Positions 30,691 through 42,600 of a stretch of DNA of 64,000 bases are shown here, piece by piece. Origin of the DNA: Vigna angularis (Eukaryota; Streptophyta; Magnoliopsida; Fabales; Fabaceae). The stretch is taken from positions 5,179,001-5,243,000 of the forward strand of contig NC_068976.1 in the NCBI RefSeq assembly GCF_016808095.1, written 5' to 3'. Position numbers and translations under genes: made by a program. The notes below the pieces were generated by a model. That model was not told where the DNA came from. It made no database searches and worked only from the letters and a program-made list of their open reading frames with translations. Each line of letters opens with the position of its first letter. Within the stretch, counting starts at the first letter, position 1.

Positions 30691-31581
30691 ATTGAATTGA
30701 CAAGAGAGCAGTGTTAGTTTGCTCTAGAATTAGATGAGGATGTTAATTATGTTGATGTGGAGGGGACTTTGTGTATGCCAGGTTGCCAGTTTCAAAGGAA
30801 TAGGAATGACACGCCAATTCATATTATTAGGAGGTCCTACTTAACTCCTTTGGCAAAATATTGGATGACATTCACTCATGCCAATATCCAACCATGTTCA
30901 CATGTATCAAACATCACCACAAACAGAGTAGTCTTCCTCAACTGTGTCCTCAAAGGTTTAAATATTAATGTGGGGTAGGTAATAGAAAATGAGATCAAGC
31001 ACTATGCCCATTCTGTAAGCAACAAATCACCTTTAGGGCACCCTTATCTTATTACTTACTTGTGTGAGCGTGTAGGAGTGAATACCTCCACACCTCCATT
31101 TGAACGTCCAAGGAAGGAGATTGATGCCTTCTATTACACCCAATACAGTATGTTGGATGAGGCAGGAATCCCTATGCCAGCACCACAACCTCCTAAGCCT
31201 CATAGGAGAGCACCACAATAGGCTCAACAAGATCATGCCCAGGATGCTACTTCTTTCCATATGAGAGACATGTATATGTCTCTAATGGAGTCCAAGATGG
31301 AGGCATTGTATAGAGGAGAACAAGTGTTACTGATGACCCTGACTTCTTTCTTTCCTGAGAAACGATTCATGACTCAGGAGGACTTCATGGTCCATGTGGC
31401 ATGGCCTACAGATCCAACTCAGGCTAGTGGAGGAGCTAGATCATTTAGAGCAGCTGCTATGGAGGAGGATGTTGAAGATGAGGAGGAGGAGGAAGATGAA
31501 GATGAAGAGGAAGAAGAAGAAGAGGAAGATGATGATGATTTTGTGACATCAGATGTTGATTTGCTAGAGAGCATCTACTGA
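30691..31581 (+). pseudogene. Element A ORF2, second part
   Basis: This resumes the ORF2 frame after the CACTA element: 'YVDVEGTLCMPGCQFQRNRN', 'YWMTFTHANIQPCSHVSNIT', and 'LLMTLTSFFPEKRFMTQEDF'. It ends in a long acidic tail and 'DLLESIY' before TGA at 31579-31581. Internal stops occur at about 30715, 30976 and 31219. The stop codon lies inside the first hairpin of the following array. Function of this protein family is unknown. Confidence 0.78.
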
Positions 31582-31646
31582 TGGATGCTGGATATGAAGG
31601 AAAGCATCTACTGATGAATGCTGGATAACATCTACTGATGGATGCT
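31570..31646 (+). repeat. Hairpin array in element A (three units)
   Basis: Units start at 31570, 31603 and 31627. The first is AGCATCTACTGATGGATGCT with a perfect 6-bp stem. The second and third each have one stem mismatch. The loop TACTGATG is identical in all three. The array is related to those at 15174 and 62900. Confidence 0.8.
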
Positions 31647-32942
31647 ATTCTCACAGGATTTTTGTTTTCTTTTGCTTTATTATTATGAAAGTGTGAACTT
31701 TGAAAGTGGTTAAATATGTATTGTACTTGGCTTAATGAACTATGCTTGAATGGTTTAGCTAATGTGTTTTTGATGAGTAATGTTATCTTGCTTCTTTATT
31801 GTGTTGATTGATGTTGAGATGATGCATGATGTAGTCTTATAAACAGGTGGTTGCTCATGATTGTTAGAAACAGATGCATGATGTCAATTGTGATTAATTT
31901 TTTTGGCAGGATGTTATTGAATTATGGAACTTGATTGAACCTGTGAGAGTTTGGACTCCAAAGTTTTTGATTGATTGAGTGTTATTGCTTTGGAAGCAGG
32001 ATTGATTTTTCCTAATTTTCTATGATTGAATCACTTGTTTGCTTCTTACACATGATCAAGGCCATGTTTTCTTCTCCCTTAGAGCCCATGCCAATAGGTG
32101 AACCTAACAAAGAACAATGTTTCTCTTTACCCTTTGAACCTTGAGCCTAAATTTGAAAGTTGAAAACCCTTTTTGAAATCCTTGCCTTGAGTTAAGTAGA
32201 GTATGTTTATGTGGTAATAGAGAATGGTTCAAGTTTGGGGTTGTGAGAAACCGGAAAGAACTTTGTGAAATTCATTAAAGAGCATTGAGCAAAATCAAAA
32301 AGCAAAAGAGAAGAAAAGAAAGAAAAGAAAAGGTTAAGCTCAATGAAAGGAAAGTTGGGAATGAATTAAAGATTGATTTCTCACATAAAAGAAGAAAGAT
32401 AGTTGATTGTTAATGTGAATAAATGAATTGTTCACTCTTTTAACTCAAGGAACTTTGTTGTTTAGAAAAACCAATTTTCTTCTTAGCCCGACCTCAATAG
32501 AAGCCTCAAAAAGTCCTTGTGATGATAACTTGCTTGTGACTGTGTTTGATATGTGGTTAAATGAAACGCAAAGTTGATTCATGTGACATTGTGATGGTAG
32601 AGTGTAAGAGTGTCACCTCACTATAGACTTTTGAGTACTTGAGTGAAACACTATCCTTGGTGAGGAATTGTTCCATGCACTATAGGATACCATTCTTGCT
32701 TGGCTGTTGATCATTCATGAGTGTGCATTTGTTATATATTGTGAATTTGTGAGCACCATAGTTGAGTTTGAGTGGATAAAGCATCAATGCATCTTGACTG
32801 ATATTTTTATGATAAGCAGTTATGAGTGATTACTTGTCTTAGAAGAAAGTGCTTTTTGATATGCTGAACCATTGAAGTGTTGTTTAAGCTGAGTTACATG
32901 CTGTTTTGCTTGAGGAGAAGCAAAGTTTCAAGTTTGGGATTG
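31647..32942 (+). other. Element A 3' non-coding region
   Basis: No conserved protein. The motif TTCAAGTTTGGGGTTGTGAG near 32228 recurs as TTCAAGTTTGGGATTGTGAT near 32927, where it forms the presumed polypurine tract against the LTR. Element B is co-linear over the corresponding region at 62957-64000. Confidence 0.65.
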
Positions 32943-33596
32943 TGATAACGGTTGATTTCACCGTTATTTGGGAATAAATTTTGATAATAAATGAATCCTT
33001 TTTGACTTATAAGCTTGCTTGTTCTCTTGTTTTTAGCTTATTTTGGTGAATAAGAGAGTTGAGGTTATACTTGAAGATTTTATCACTAAATTCCCTTGAT
33101 TTTGTAGGAAACTGGGATGAATTGGAAGAGGAGTTAAATGTCAATAAGTTGGAACTCAGAAAGGACAGAAAGAGCATCAGAAGAGAAGGCTGTTGAAGGT
33201 CGCACGACACTTGGGCGCCCTTTTCTGGGGCCCTCAACGCAAGATGTCTCGCATCCACGCCTGAGCGCCCTTTCAGGAGCGCTGAGCGCCAGTCTTCATG
33301 TAACATTTCACGCCTGGGCGCCCTTCCTGGGGGTGCTGAGCGCCACTCCTCTCGCTTGCTCACTTGGGCGCCCTAAGTTGGGGCTCTGAGCTTTCTCCAT
33401 GACAAGGGGAAACTAAATTGAATTTGTTGTTGGGGGATGATGTAACTTTGTGAACTCTCATGTATTTGAATTGGTTTTAATTGATTTATGCTTCTTTCAT
33501 TAATTGTTAGGGTTATTCTTCTTTGCTCTATGCTTGTTATCTTTAACTCATTCATGACATGATTATTTGTTTTCGTGATATGGACACATACGGGAA
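32943..33596 (+). repeat. Element A 3' LTR, truncated
   Basis: It starts TGATAACGGTTGATTTCACC and follows the element B LTR (56340) until ACACATACGGG near 33596. The TGATAACGGT...ACCGTT start holds a short inverted repeat. It contains four AGCGCC modules (33210-33395). The remaining half present in B (about 500 bp) is not found downstream, so the LTR is cut at the junction with the next sequence. Confidence 0.8.
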
Positions 33597-35190
33597 TAGT
33601 CGAACCAATATAGATTGTCTGTGTTGATCTTTCTCTCTCTCTCTTCTCTCTTGTTGATTCATCACTTTTGTTTATTGATTTCAAGAAAGTTATACAATTG
33701 TTATGCCATTTGTTGTGTAAGAAACTATAAAATCATTATCTTGTTCATCATCAAAAACCAAGACATATAAGAAGGTTAAAGCTCCCCGTATTAACAATAT
33801 CCATCCTAAAGAGAAGAAGAGAGGGAAAAGCTCAAAGAAAAGAATACATCTGAATTGAAGAAAAGAGAAGAGAAAATAGAAAGAGATACTCTCGAGCTTA
33901 AGCGCAAATATCTTACTACTGTAAGATTTTAGAGAGAAACACATGCGAGTGTTTAGATTGTATTGTATTGTAATCAGATCCTCTCGTAGAAAGATTCAGT
34001 CTAAACTGCTTGTAAGCAATCGTTGATTGCAATTCCGTAGAGAATTAAAATACTTACAACTAAACTCTTTTGAGTTGAGGAATGTAGATGTGATAGTCTA
34101 GTAGCAGGAATGGTTCGAATACTCAAGGAAATCTCGGCAGGGAGCTGAGTACCAAGAGTAGTGCGAATACTGACGTAAATCTCGGCAGCGAGCTGAGTAG
34201 CAGGGGTGGTGCGAATACTCAAAGGAAATCTCGGCGAGGTAGTTGAGTACCAAGAGTGGTGCTAATACTCATTTGTAATTGGGTGAAGAATATAGTGGAA
34301 CCCTCTGCTGAGGAGATTGGACGTAGCTCAGCTGTACCGAACCAATATAAAATCTCTCATGTTATTCTCTCTTCTCTTTGCTAAACGATCCTCTTAGAAA
34401 ACCTGCAGTTGAGCTTTATATTTAAAAATATAAGAACTTCCAAGCTAAACGATCCTTTATTTTTAAACGAAGTTCTTACAAACACTGTAGTAAAAATTAT
34501 TCTGAGCATCTAAGCCTTTAAGTGAATATTTTACACGCTCGACAATGTGTTATATCAGAAGCGTTGCGAAAAATGTTTTCCATAAACACTATTCAACCCC
34601 CTTCTTCTAGTGTTTTTCAGGTACTCCAACCTTGGCAGGTAGCTGAGTACCAGGAGTGGTACGAATACTCAATTGATTTAGGTTAACTGGAGGTTATTCG
34701 CTGATTAGGGATACTAGGAGTGGTGAACAATACTACACAATCATAAGTGGGGAAAACTAAACTACACGTAGTTTCTTGGAGGTATTGAGAGCGTCTAGGG
34801 ATACTAGGAGTGGTGAATAATACTACACAATCAGGAGCGAGTTAAACTCAATTGTACTTCATTAAATATCTAACAGAACCCTATATGTTAACTTAGAGGA
34901 GAATTGGGCGTAGCCTTAACAAATGAACCAATATAAAATATTGTGCGTGGTTTAGTCTATTGATAAACGATGTAGTCTAGTTAACTTCTCCTACGCTTCC
35001 TCTCTTTGACAATAAGCATTATGCCACTTAATATTACTGCCCATATTCAAAACTTGGATACGTTGAGTTGGCCAAGTAAACGATCCCTCCAAGACAACGT
35101 ATCAAGCTTAACCAATTTCAAGTATCACGTACATCATGATCATATTTGCAAGTTATGGAAACACTATTCAACCCCCCTTCTAGTGTTTCC
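33597..35190. repeat. Degenerate Ty1-copia-type LTR remnants
   Basis: CACTATTCAACCCCCTTCTT (near 34588) and CACTATTCAACCCCCCTTCT (near 35161) resemble the 3' ends of SIRE-like LTRs. AACCAATATAAAAT recurs near 34343 and 34942. About three copies of a roughly 48-bp unit with GAGTACCAAGAGTGGTGC and AAATCTCGGCAG lie at 34117-34264. The 33740-33800 stretch resembles the minus-strand LTR edge at 54437-54500. This appears to be a mosaic of old fragments; boundaries are unclear. Confidence 0.45.
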
Positions 35191-36495
35191 CCACACCATC
35201 AATGTTGATAAGTTCTTGATATTAGTGAAATTCAATGTATAATTAACATTTATCTTGCTTTGATTAAATATAAATTCTATGATAACTTCCCCAATTTTAC
35301 TTTTTTTTGCAGAAATACATGAATCTAAGGAGTTAAATCTGCAAATTGAAGAAAAGAAGAAGAAATCCAACCATTTCAAAAGAATATGCCTTGCCACAGC
35401 TGAAGCGCCACCTAAGGGCTTAAGCCACAAAGAAAATCCATCCATGAAGGTTTCCTTAAGCCATAAGCTGAAGCTTGAGCCTTAGAAGAATGCTTTAATA
35501 TTAAGCAACCTTAAACAAGTCCAGTAGTTCATAGCCTAAGCTATGAAGGAAACCCACCAAGGTAGGAAACCTCAACGTAGGAGTTGTGAGCCATAATCTA
35601 AGCGATCATGCGAAAGTATATAAATATAACATTATGGACAAATTCAAAAGATAGGTGGAGCAAGAGAGAACTAGAGAGAGAAAAGACTTCAGTCTTAGTT
35701 ATCTTACGGTGATTTTAGACAAAGACTCTAGTGAGCCTCTCACACATAATCCATATAATTCATAGACACATTCTAAGAGGATTTGGAGACGTTTTCCTCC
35801 TCCTTGGTTGTACTTCTTTCCGTATTCATGAGGAGTTAAATTTTCATTGTGTTGGAACATGATGTAGGATATTCAAACTCTATTGTATTCGGCAACAAGT
35901 TCATTTATGCAAGCTACAAATACAACAAAATACTGACATCTAACCAAAGAACCCAATATATAGCTAACTCAATGAAAAATTAACATAAAGCAAGGCATTG
36001 GTTAAAGAACTTCTAATTCAACCACAATTAAAGTATTCACGTTTATGCTAAGATTCAAGCTACGATCAGAACATGGTATATCTTAAGATAATACTAGGAT
36101 GAAAATTCAGAATAAACTAATGCGACATTTCAACTTAGAAGGTTTTCACCAATTATATTTCAAATTGAATCACACCTGAGACAATTAACAATTCATTGAA
36201 GAATATAATAGTCCAAATAAATATTATAATTTTCATCAAAGATAACTATGTACATAATAACATTACCCATCTAGCGAAGAAAGTTAAAACAACCTCATAA
36301 ACTATATACACACCAAAATCAACATTTCACCTCGTGTTCAAACCAAAAATTGAAATCAAACAAGGTTAGCTCCTTCACACCTGGTTCGAATCCTTCTCTT
36401 AATTAAACCCTTAACTCAAAACTCTTTGAGTGCCTATCGTTATTCACTCAACCTTCGTGCTCTCTCGTTCTCCTGATTCCACTTCGCCTCACGTT
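35191..36495. other. Intergenic sequence without a recognised gene
   Basis: AT-rich. A TATA-like stretch (GTATATAAATATAAC near 35615) followed by a purine-rich leader (35655-35690) could be an old LTR promoter. I found no conserved protein or clear termini. Confidence 0.4.
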
Positions 36496-37854
36496 TGATG
36501 AATCATTACCTTGTCCTATTCACTTAGCTTTTCGCACCGAATTTAATTAGTGAATTGTGCTTAATTGTCCATTATTTTCTCAATTTTGCTATTTAGGCTT
36601 ATATACCAGTAATTTATATTTTAATTAATTTGAATTATTTGAGCTTAATTATTTCATTTATTATTTTCAGGGAAAATTTTGGAATTATATTTTGGACTTC
36701 ATGAGGAGCTTCAATGTCATTTACTATTGTCCACATCAACATTTGTTTTTATTTTCTTTTGTAATTTCGTTTTTATGGTATTTTGGGTGAGACTTGAACA
36801 TTGGGCCCCTTTTTAGCGAATAAGGAAAAAACCCATTTGTGGGGCAGACTTGGTTGCCTAGGGTTTTGAACCCATGCAGCCACAACTTAGGCTATTCCAT
36901 TGTGTTGGACGTGAACAACTTCTCACCTTTGAGGTTTTTGTATTATTCATTTTCCAATTTAAACTAAATTTTGTTTACTACTCTTGCTTAATTCCAATTT
37001 CGTTTTGAGTTCATTCGTTTTCTTGTCTCTACTATTTCGTTCTTGCCTCTACTGTTGTGTTTCTAATTCGTTTTCCCATTTTGTTTTCTCATTTCGTTTT
37101 CTAGTTCCATTTTCGTTTTGCTGCTGTTTTAGGTTCTCGTTTTCTTCTCTAGGTGTTCGTTTTGTCTCCTTCATTCTCTGTTTCATTTTGTTGATGTTTT
37201 GCTATGTATTTCAATGAATGATTTCGTGTTCTTCTCTGGGTGCACTTCCTTTTTAATGGAAGCTTGAAATTTGTGGGTTGGTAACTAGGGAGACTGCATT
37301 GCCTCGTTGAGATTACTACACTAATATTGTGATTCTGCTGTTCTTGCCTTGCTTGATATGTAATTTGTTTTGTGCTTGCATTTTAGTTCACGCTTAGTGG
37401 TCTAATTTTTCTTTAATCTCCGTTTAGTTGATTGCTCAATCTGTAGTGGCGCATAATTGATTAAATAGGTGCATTACATTTGCTTAATTCATTTTTATGA
37501 AAACCAGATTAATCTTTCCTTAGTTGATTGGTTCGTGTTGGATTAGAGGTGAGAGGAACGGATAATTATTGCTAATCAGGGATTAGAAACATTGCAATTG
37601 AACTAATAACCAACCTATCCTTAATTAGTGTTTTAATTTGTGTTTTAGTTAGTTAATTTAGTTTGCACATTCTGCTCAACCCCTCCACTACGTGTTTAAT
37701 CCTTTGATGGAACCAAAATTGTTCCTTGAGAGACAATCTAGGAGTCAATTTAATTTGCACATTCAATTTGAGTCGAGCATGACATCTATATCAATCAAAT
37801 CTTACAATGTAGAGGTTTCTCTATCAATAAAACTATTACTCAGGTGTCCGACTC
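36496..37854 (+). repeat. Diverged solo LTR related to the young element's LTR
   Basis: TGATGAATCATTACC, then TAGTGAATTGTGCTTAATTG and TTTTAATTAATTTGAATTAT, parallel the first 200 bp of the LTR at 8484. The end region also matches (CCTTGAGAGACAATCTAGGA near 37723). The right end is uncertain: CA at 37853-37854 followed by AACGTT fits the ACGTT to the left only roughly. There is no internal region, so it is an old solo LTR. Confidence 0.6.
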
Positions 37855-38905
37855 AAACGTTTTAGTTTTTATTAAAACTACAAAGGACCTATTTATATAA
37901 TTATTTATATAGTTATAAGTGTTTATACGTTAAACACTTATTTTACAAGTCCTTAATTAAGCTGCTCACAGGCCCATGATCATTATTACTCACACCATAA
38001 AAGACATACTTAAATACAATACATTTCAAGAGAGGAATATGATTATTAGATTAAAACTTGAATTATATACTTTTTTTTTAAGAAAAAAAAGAGTATATCA
38101 GACCTTTTTATTATGATTTTCAGTATCACATCACATAAGGAACAACACTAAATTGTTGCCAAGTGGTTGACCACTTCGCTAAAGGTTTGCTCATAAAATG
38201 ATCGCCAGAAAATTAAAAATAATTCTAACGATCGCGTCATTAAAGAAGTTAATTTTCGATTATCTTGTACCGTACGTAGTCAAGCACATGATACGTCAGT
38301 GTGTATATGCAAGGGAAAATAATCTATTCATACTAAAATTAAAATAAAATTTAAATGTAAAGAAAACCTAAAATCACAAAATTAATTTTAACTTATTATC
38401 AATTTAAAAATATAAAAGCAATTATAATCAACAAGCTTTTTATCTGAGTTATATTATATTTCCATAAGCAAAACATTACATTTGAGTTTTATAAGTGAAA
38501 AAGATATACAATTATAAAATTTGACTCCTACTAAAGTTGCTCAAATTTGATTGAAAAATCAAAAAAACATTTTTTACTAATAACATAATTCTCAAAGAAC
38601 GAAAGTTTTATAAATATTAATTGAAACAATACTAAACACCATTTGATAAATATCCCACTAATTAACGTGGATGTCATCTTGGAAACAATTCATGCTCCAC
38701 CAGGTCCATGTTTAGCTCTCCACATTGTCCAATGCGAATCATCACTACCAGCTCTTCAGCTAATTTTACCTCTTTTAATTCATATTATTTCTTTGATTTC
38801 TAAACCAACTCAAGTCTTCAAAGAAATAATTCTCAGTAATATCTCCCCCCAAAATTTCAAACCCCTAATCTTGCATAATATTGACGAACATAAATTAAAT
38901 AACAA

Positions 38906-38908
<3 letters not shown>

Positions 38909-38966
<58 letters not shown>
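38909..38966. repeat. (TA)n/(CA)n microsatellite
   Basis: About 42 bp of TA repeats pass directly into about 16 bp of CA repeats, forming a compound microsatellite. Confidence 0.95.
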
Positions 38967-39093
38967 AACGAATTCTCCGCTAAATATTAATAATATTCAT
39001 TATAATGTGATGTCCCCACAGGTTGTTTGTTCCTCATTTTACCACTTGCTTAATTGCTTTGGCTGATTTAAATTCTTGAACTAAGCAGAATAG

Positions 39094-39096
<3 letters not shown>

Positions 39097-39140
<44 letters not shown>
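39097..39140. repeat. (TA)n microsatellite
   Basis: About 44 bp of uninterrupted TA repeats some 500 bp upstream of the YUC start codon. Confidence 0.95.
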
Positions 39141-39141
<1 letters not shown>

Positions 39142-39655
39142 GTTCACACACATAAAAAGAGATATATCACCATCCTTCTCAGTCTCTCTCTGTGATGAAT
39201 GCTGATATCCTTCTCACTCTCTCTCTGTGATGAATGCTGATTTTGCCCCGTAGTTGGTGCTCATCCTTCTGTTTAACCCTCTTCCATTGAACAATACAGA
39301 CACCCAAACAAGAAAAACGGAAGTTTTCTTCATTTTTTGTTCTCTCTTTTTCTTTTTCGGTTTTGCAAAATAGTGGATAAGACCCTTCTCAATCCCCTCC
39401 AAAATTCAAGGAACTTGTTCACAATCCCAATCCTCCACAGCAGCAAATCACATCCCAAATCCTCAAAAACCATAGAGCTTTCACTTTCAGTTGTGATTTT
39501 GGTTAACCTTGGCCCCCAGTTGTGTTGAAACATAGAATCAATCCATTTTGTTTTTGCGTGTCTTTGGGTCGAGAGTCATGTACTAATCCCTCCAGGTCCT
39601 GAGATCGGTCCGTTTAAAGAACCCAGCTTGTTGCTCTTGTTCAATGCATTCTTGG

Positions 39656-42600
39656 ATGGACAATTGCTTGAGAGAGCTAGAGGGGAAGCAAGCACATGAC
39701 CTTTTATTCATAGAGAAAATGAAGAATTATTCATCACAAAGTAGTAGTTGTAGTAGAGAGAGATGTGTGTGGGTGCCAGGGCCAGTGATTGTGGGAGCAG
39801 GGCCTTCAGGGCTTGCAACAGCAGCATACCTGAAAGAGAAAGGAGTTCCAAGCCTAATCCTAGAGCGATACAACTGCATAGCATCGTTGTGGCAACTCAA
39901 GACCTATGACAGGCTTCACCTCCACTTGCCAAAGCAGTTTTGTGAACTCCCCTTGATGGGGTTCCCTTGTGACTTCCCAACATACCCGACAAAGCAACAG
40001 TTCATAGAATACTTGGAGAGGTATGCTGAAAGGTTTGCCATTAGGCCAAGGTTCAATGAGAGCGTTAGGCATGCTGAATTTGATGGCAGTCTTGGGTTTT
40101 GGAAGGTGAGGAGTTTTAACAGGGAGGTGGCAACAGAGTTTGTGTGTAGGTGGCTGATTGTGGCCACCGGGGAGAATGCAGAGGCAGTGGTGCCTGAGAT
40201 TGAGGGAATGGGGGAGTTTGGTGGGACCGTAAAGCACACAAGTCTTTACAAGAGTGGGGAAGAGTTTCGAGGGAAGAGAGTGTTGGTGGTTGGGTGTGGG
40301 AATTCTGGGATGGAAGTGTGCTTGGATCTTTGCAACCACAATGCTACTCCTTCTCTTGTGGTCAGAGATACAGTAAGAACACCCTTTCTCTATTTTTCTC
40401 TATTTTTCTCTATTATGCCTTTTCTCTTTCTTTCCAAAAACTTGGCAAAGTGTGTACCATAGATTCACACACTGAAATTCTAGTTACATTTCAAAAGATA
40501 ATATAAACACCTTTAAAAACAAAAAAAAAAACTATCTAAATTTTGAGTTTTTTTGTTTTTGTGGGATCACTGATTTAACATGAATGCGTGAGAAGACGGT
40601 ACCTACATAACAGCTAAGAATTATCAGAATTTAGATAGTTTTATTATATAATATATAACTTTACTACCCTATATGCATGAGTAGATTAAGGAGAGGTTCA
40701 ATTTTACAAAGTATGTATCAAAAACACCGTGTTATGAAAAATAAAACGTGTTCAATGATTTGAGAAAAATTAGATTTTAAATATTGGTTATCTTTAGAAA
40801 ACCAAAAACAGGAAATACAACTAATATATAATCCAATATTTGTTTGTTAATTTAATCTATTTATCCAGTATGTAAATGTAAGATGAGACAAATTAACCCT
40901 AATATTTGAATACTAGCCCCATATACAGTCATTTGACATTTCTTTGTGAAGATGTAGATCAATATTAATTGGGTGTCTACAAAACATTATACAAGAAAAA
41001 TTGAATGTATGTACTTTTTCATGTTGTAATTTATCCATATGATGAATTTTCTGTTTTGTTTTTGGGTGTGAAGGTACATATCTTACCACGAGAGATGCTG
41101 GGAAAATCAACTTTTGGGTTGTCCATGTGGTTGCTCAAGTGGCTTCCAATTCGGTTTGTAGATCAGTTTCTTCTCATAGTGTCATGGTTCATGCTTGGTG
41201 ACACCGCTCGGTTCGGATTGGACCGGCCAAAATTGGGTCCCCTTCAACTCAAAAACCTCTCCGGAAAGACACCAGTGCTTGATGTGGGTACCCTTGCCAA
41301 GATCAAAAGTGGACATATAAAGGTACTTCCCGTTTTATTAAATCAATTTCAACTTCTTTTTTTCTGGAATCCTTCAGTTTCTGTGCATCAATGTCAAGTG
41401 ACAAAAATAAGAATTTGATGATCATTATTGGTTTAATTTGATTTAAATGTACGATGTATTTTAGTTTATAAAATTTTTTCTTTCTTTTTAATACATTTCT
41501 TTTACTTGAGTAGACAAGTCCTAAAGTTTTGGAGTCATAAAGTTCTTCATTAAATTTATTTGTAATTTGGTCCTTCTAAATGACAGTAATTTGTTGTGTT
41601 TCTAAATGAATCATGGAAAAAGTAGCTAGTGCTGGTTTTATATTCATGTGATAGATCATCTATACAAAAGTTAATCCTTCGGGGATGAATAAACATTGAC
41701 ATTGATCTTGATAGGAGAAATTTATCAATAACACGTCCTTCTTTTTACATCTTTCTACAAATCGATCCCTTCAAAGCATCAACTTTGTAACATTTTTTTG
41801 TAATTAATTTATGAATAATTATTTTGAACACTTTGTTTCATAAAGGTATACTTTTAAAACCTAGAACAAAATTAACTTTATTTTTTTCTTCTTTGTGCAA
41901 GTTCATACACATTCACCCCTTAAAGAAAGTACGATGTTATTAGCTTGTGAATAGTTTAATCACTTATAAAGACCAACTTGCGTAGTTAAAAGTTTTAAGA
42001 ACAGAAAAAAAAACACAAACTTTAAGTATGTTAGAGTTAACCACCATTCTTTTTTCCTTAGAAATAAGTATTCAAATGAGTAGAAAAATAGTTTGTTAGT
42101 TTCTTTTATAATACGCAATCCGTGGTTTTCCTTTTCAAATTTAATTTGCTTTTCCAGAAGCACAAATAGCGATCATCTTTTGATATCTTTTTATTTAATT
42201 CTCAATTTTCAATTAAATGACTCTACTTACATGTTTTTTTCAGCGTTACTTTTGTATTCGCAACATCTTTCATATTGTTGTGCGCTTACAATCAAATCAG
42301 AAGGCTTTATAATACGTGAAATGTTACAAAAGCTAAGGGACAAAAGAATTATCATTATTATTTCAATCATGTTGCTGGGAGCGTAATTATTTTCATTAGA
42401 TTGTTGTTTGTTTTGTTTGAACACAGCATGCAGTAGTAGTAGTACTACTACAACACTTTCCACTCACTGAGCATGCCAACACAATATATTGCCTGCTGCA
42501 GGTGCGACCAGGCATCAAGCGGTTAAAACGTTATACAGTTGAATTTGTTGATAGAAGGACAGAGAATTTTGATGCCATCATATTGGCAACTGGTTACAAA

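Larger units (their letters stand above)
23802..33596 (+). mobile_element. Element A: Athila-like non-autonomous retrotransposon, right part
   Basis: The gag begins abruptly at the Ogre LTR end and is co-linear with element B from 58046. The layout is gag-protease, spacer, ORF2 (split by a CACTA transposon), hairpin array, 3' region and 3' LTR start at 32943. There is no RT or integrase at a position where element B also lacks it. The 5' LTR and first part of gag should lie beyond the left edge of the window, on the far side of Ogre. Nonsense mutations are frequent. Confidence 0.82.
37855..39655. other. AT-rich region upstream of the YUC gene
   Basis: No gene. It holds the two TA microsatellites, a 35-bp tandem duplication (39172-39242) of ATCCTTCTCA and CTCTCTCTGTGATGAATGCT, and CT-rich stretches that may be promoter and 5' UTR of the gene. 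The true transcription start cannot be fixed. Confidence 0.6.

Noticed and set aside
31483..31545. GAG/GAT-rich run as a microsatellite
   Set aside because: It encodes the acidic tail of ORF2 in frame and is shared in kind with similar proteins, so I treat it as coding low complexity.
33740..33805. A second intact SIRE-like LTR edge
   Set aside because: The resemblance to 54437-54500 is partial, the purine tract is lost and no matching end could be found, so it was left as a remnant.
39644..39655. Use of the upstream ATG at 39644 as the YUC start
   Set aside because: It is in frame and possible, but the conserved N-terminus of the family begins at the ATG at 39656.
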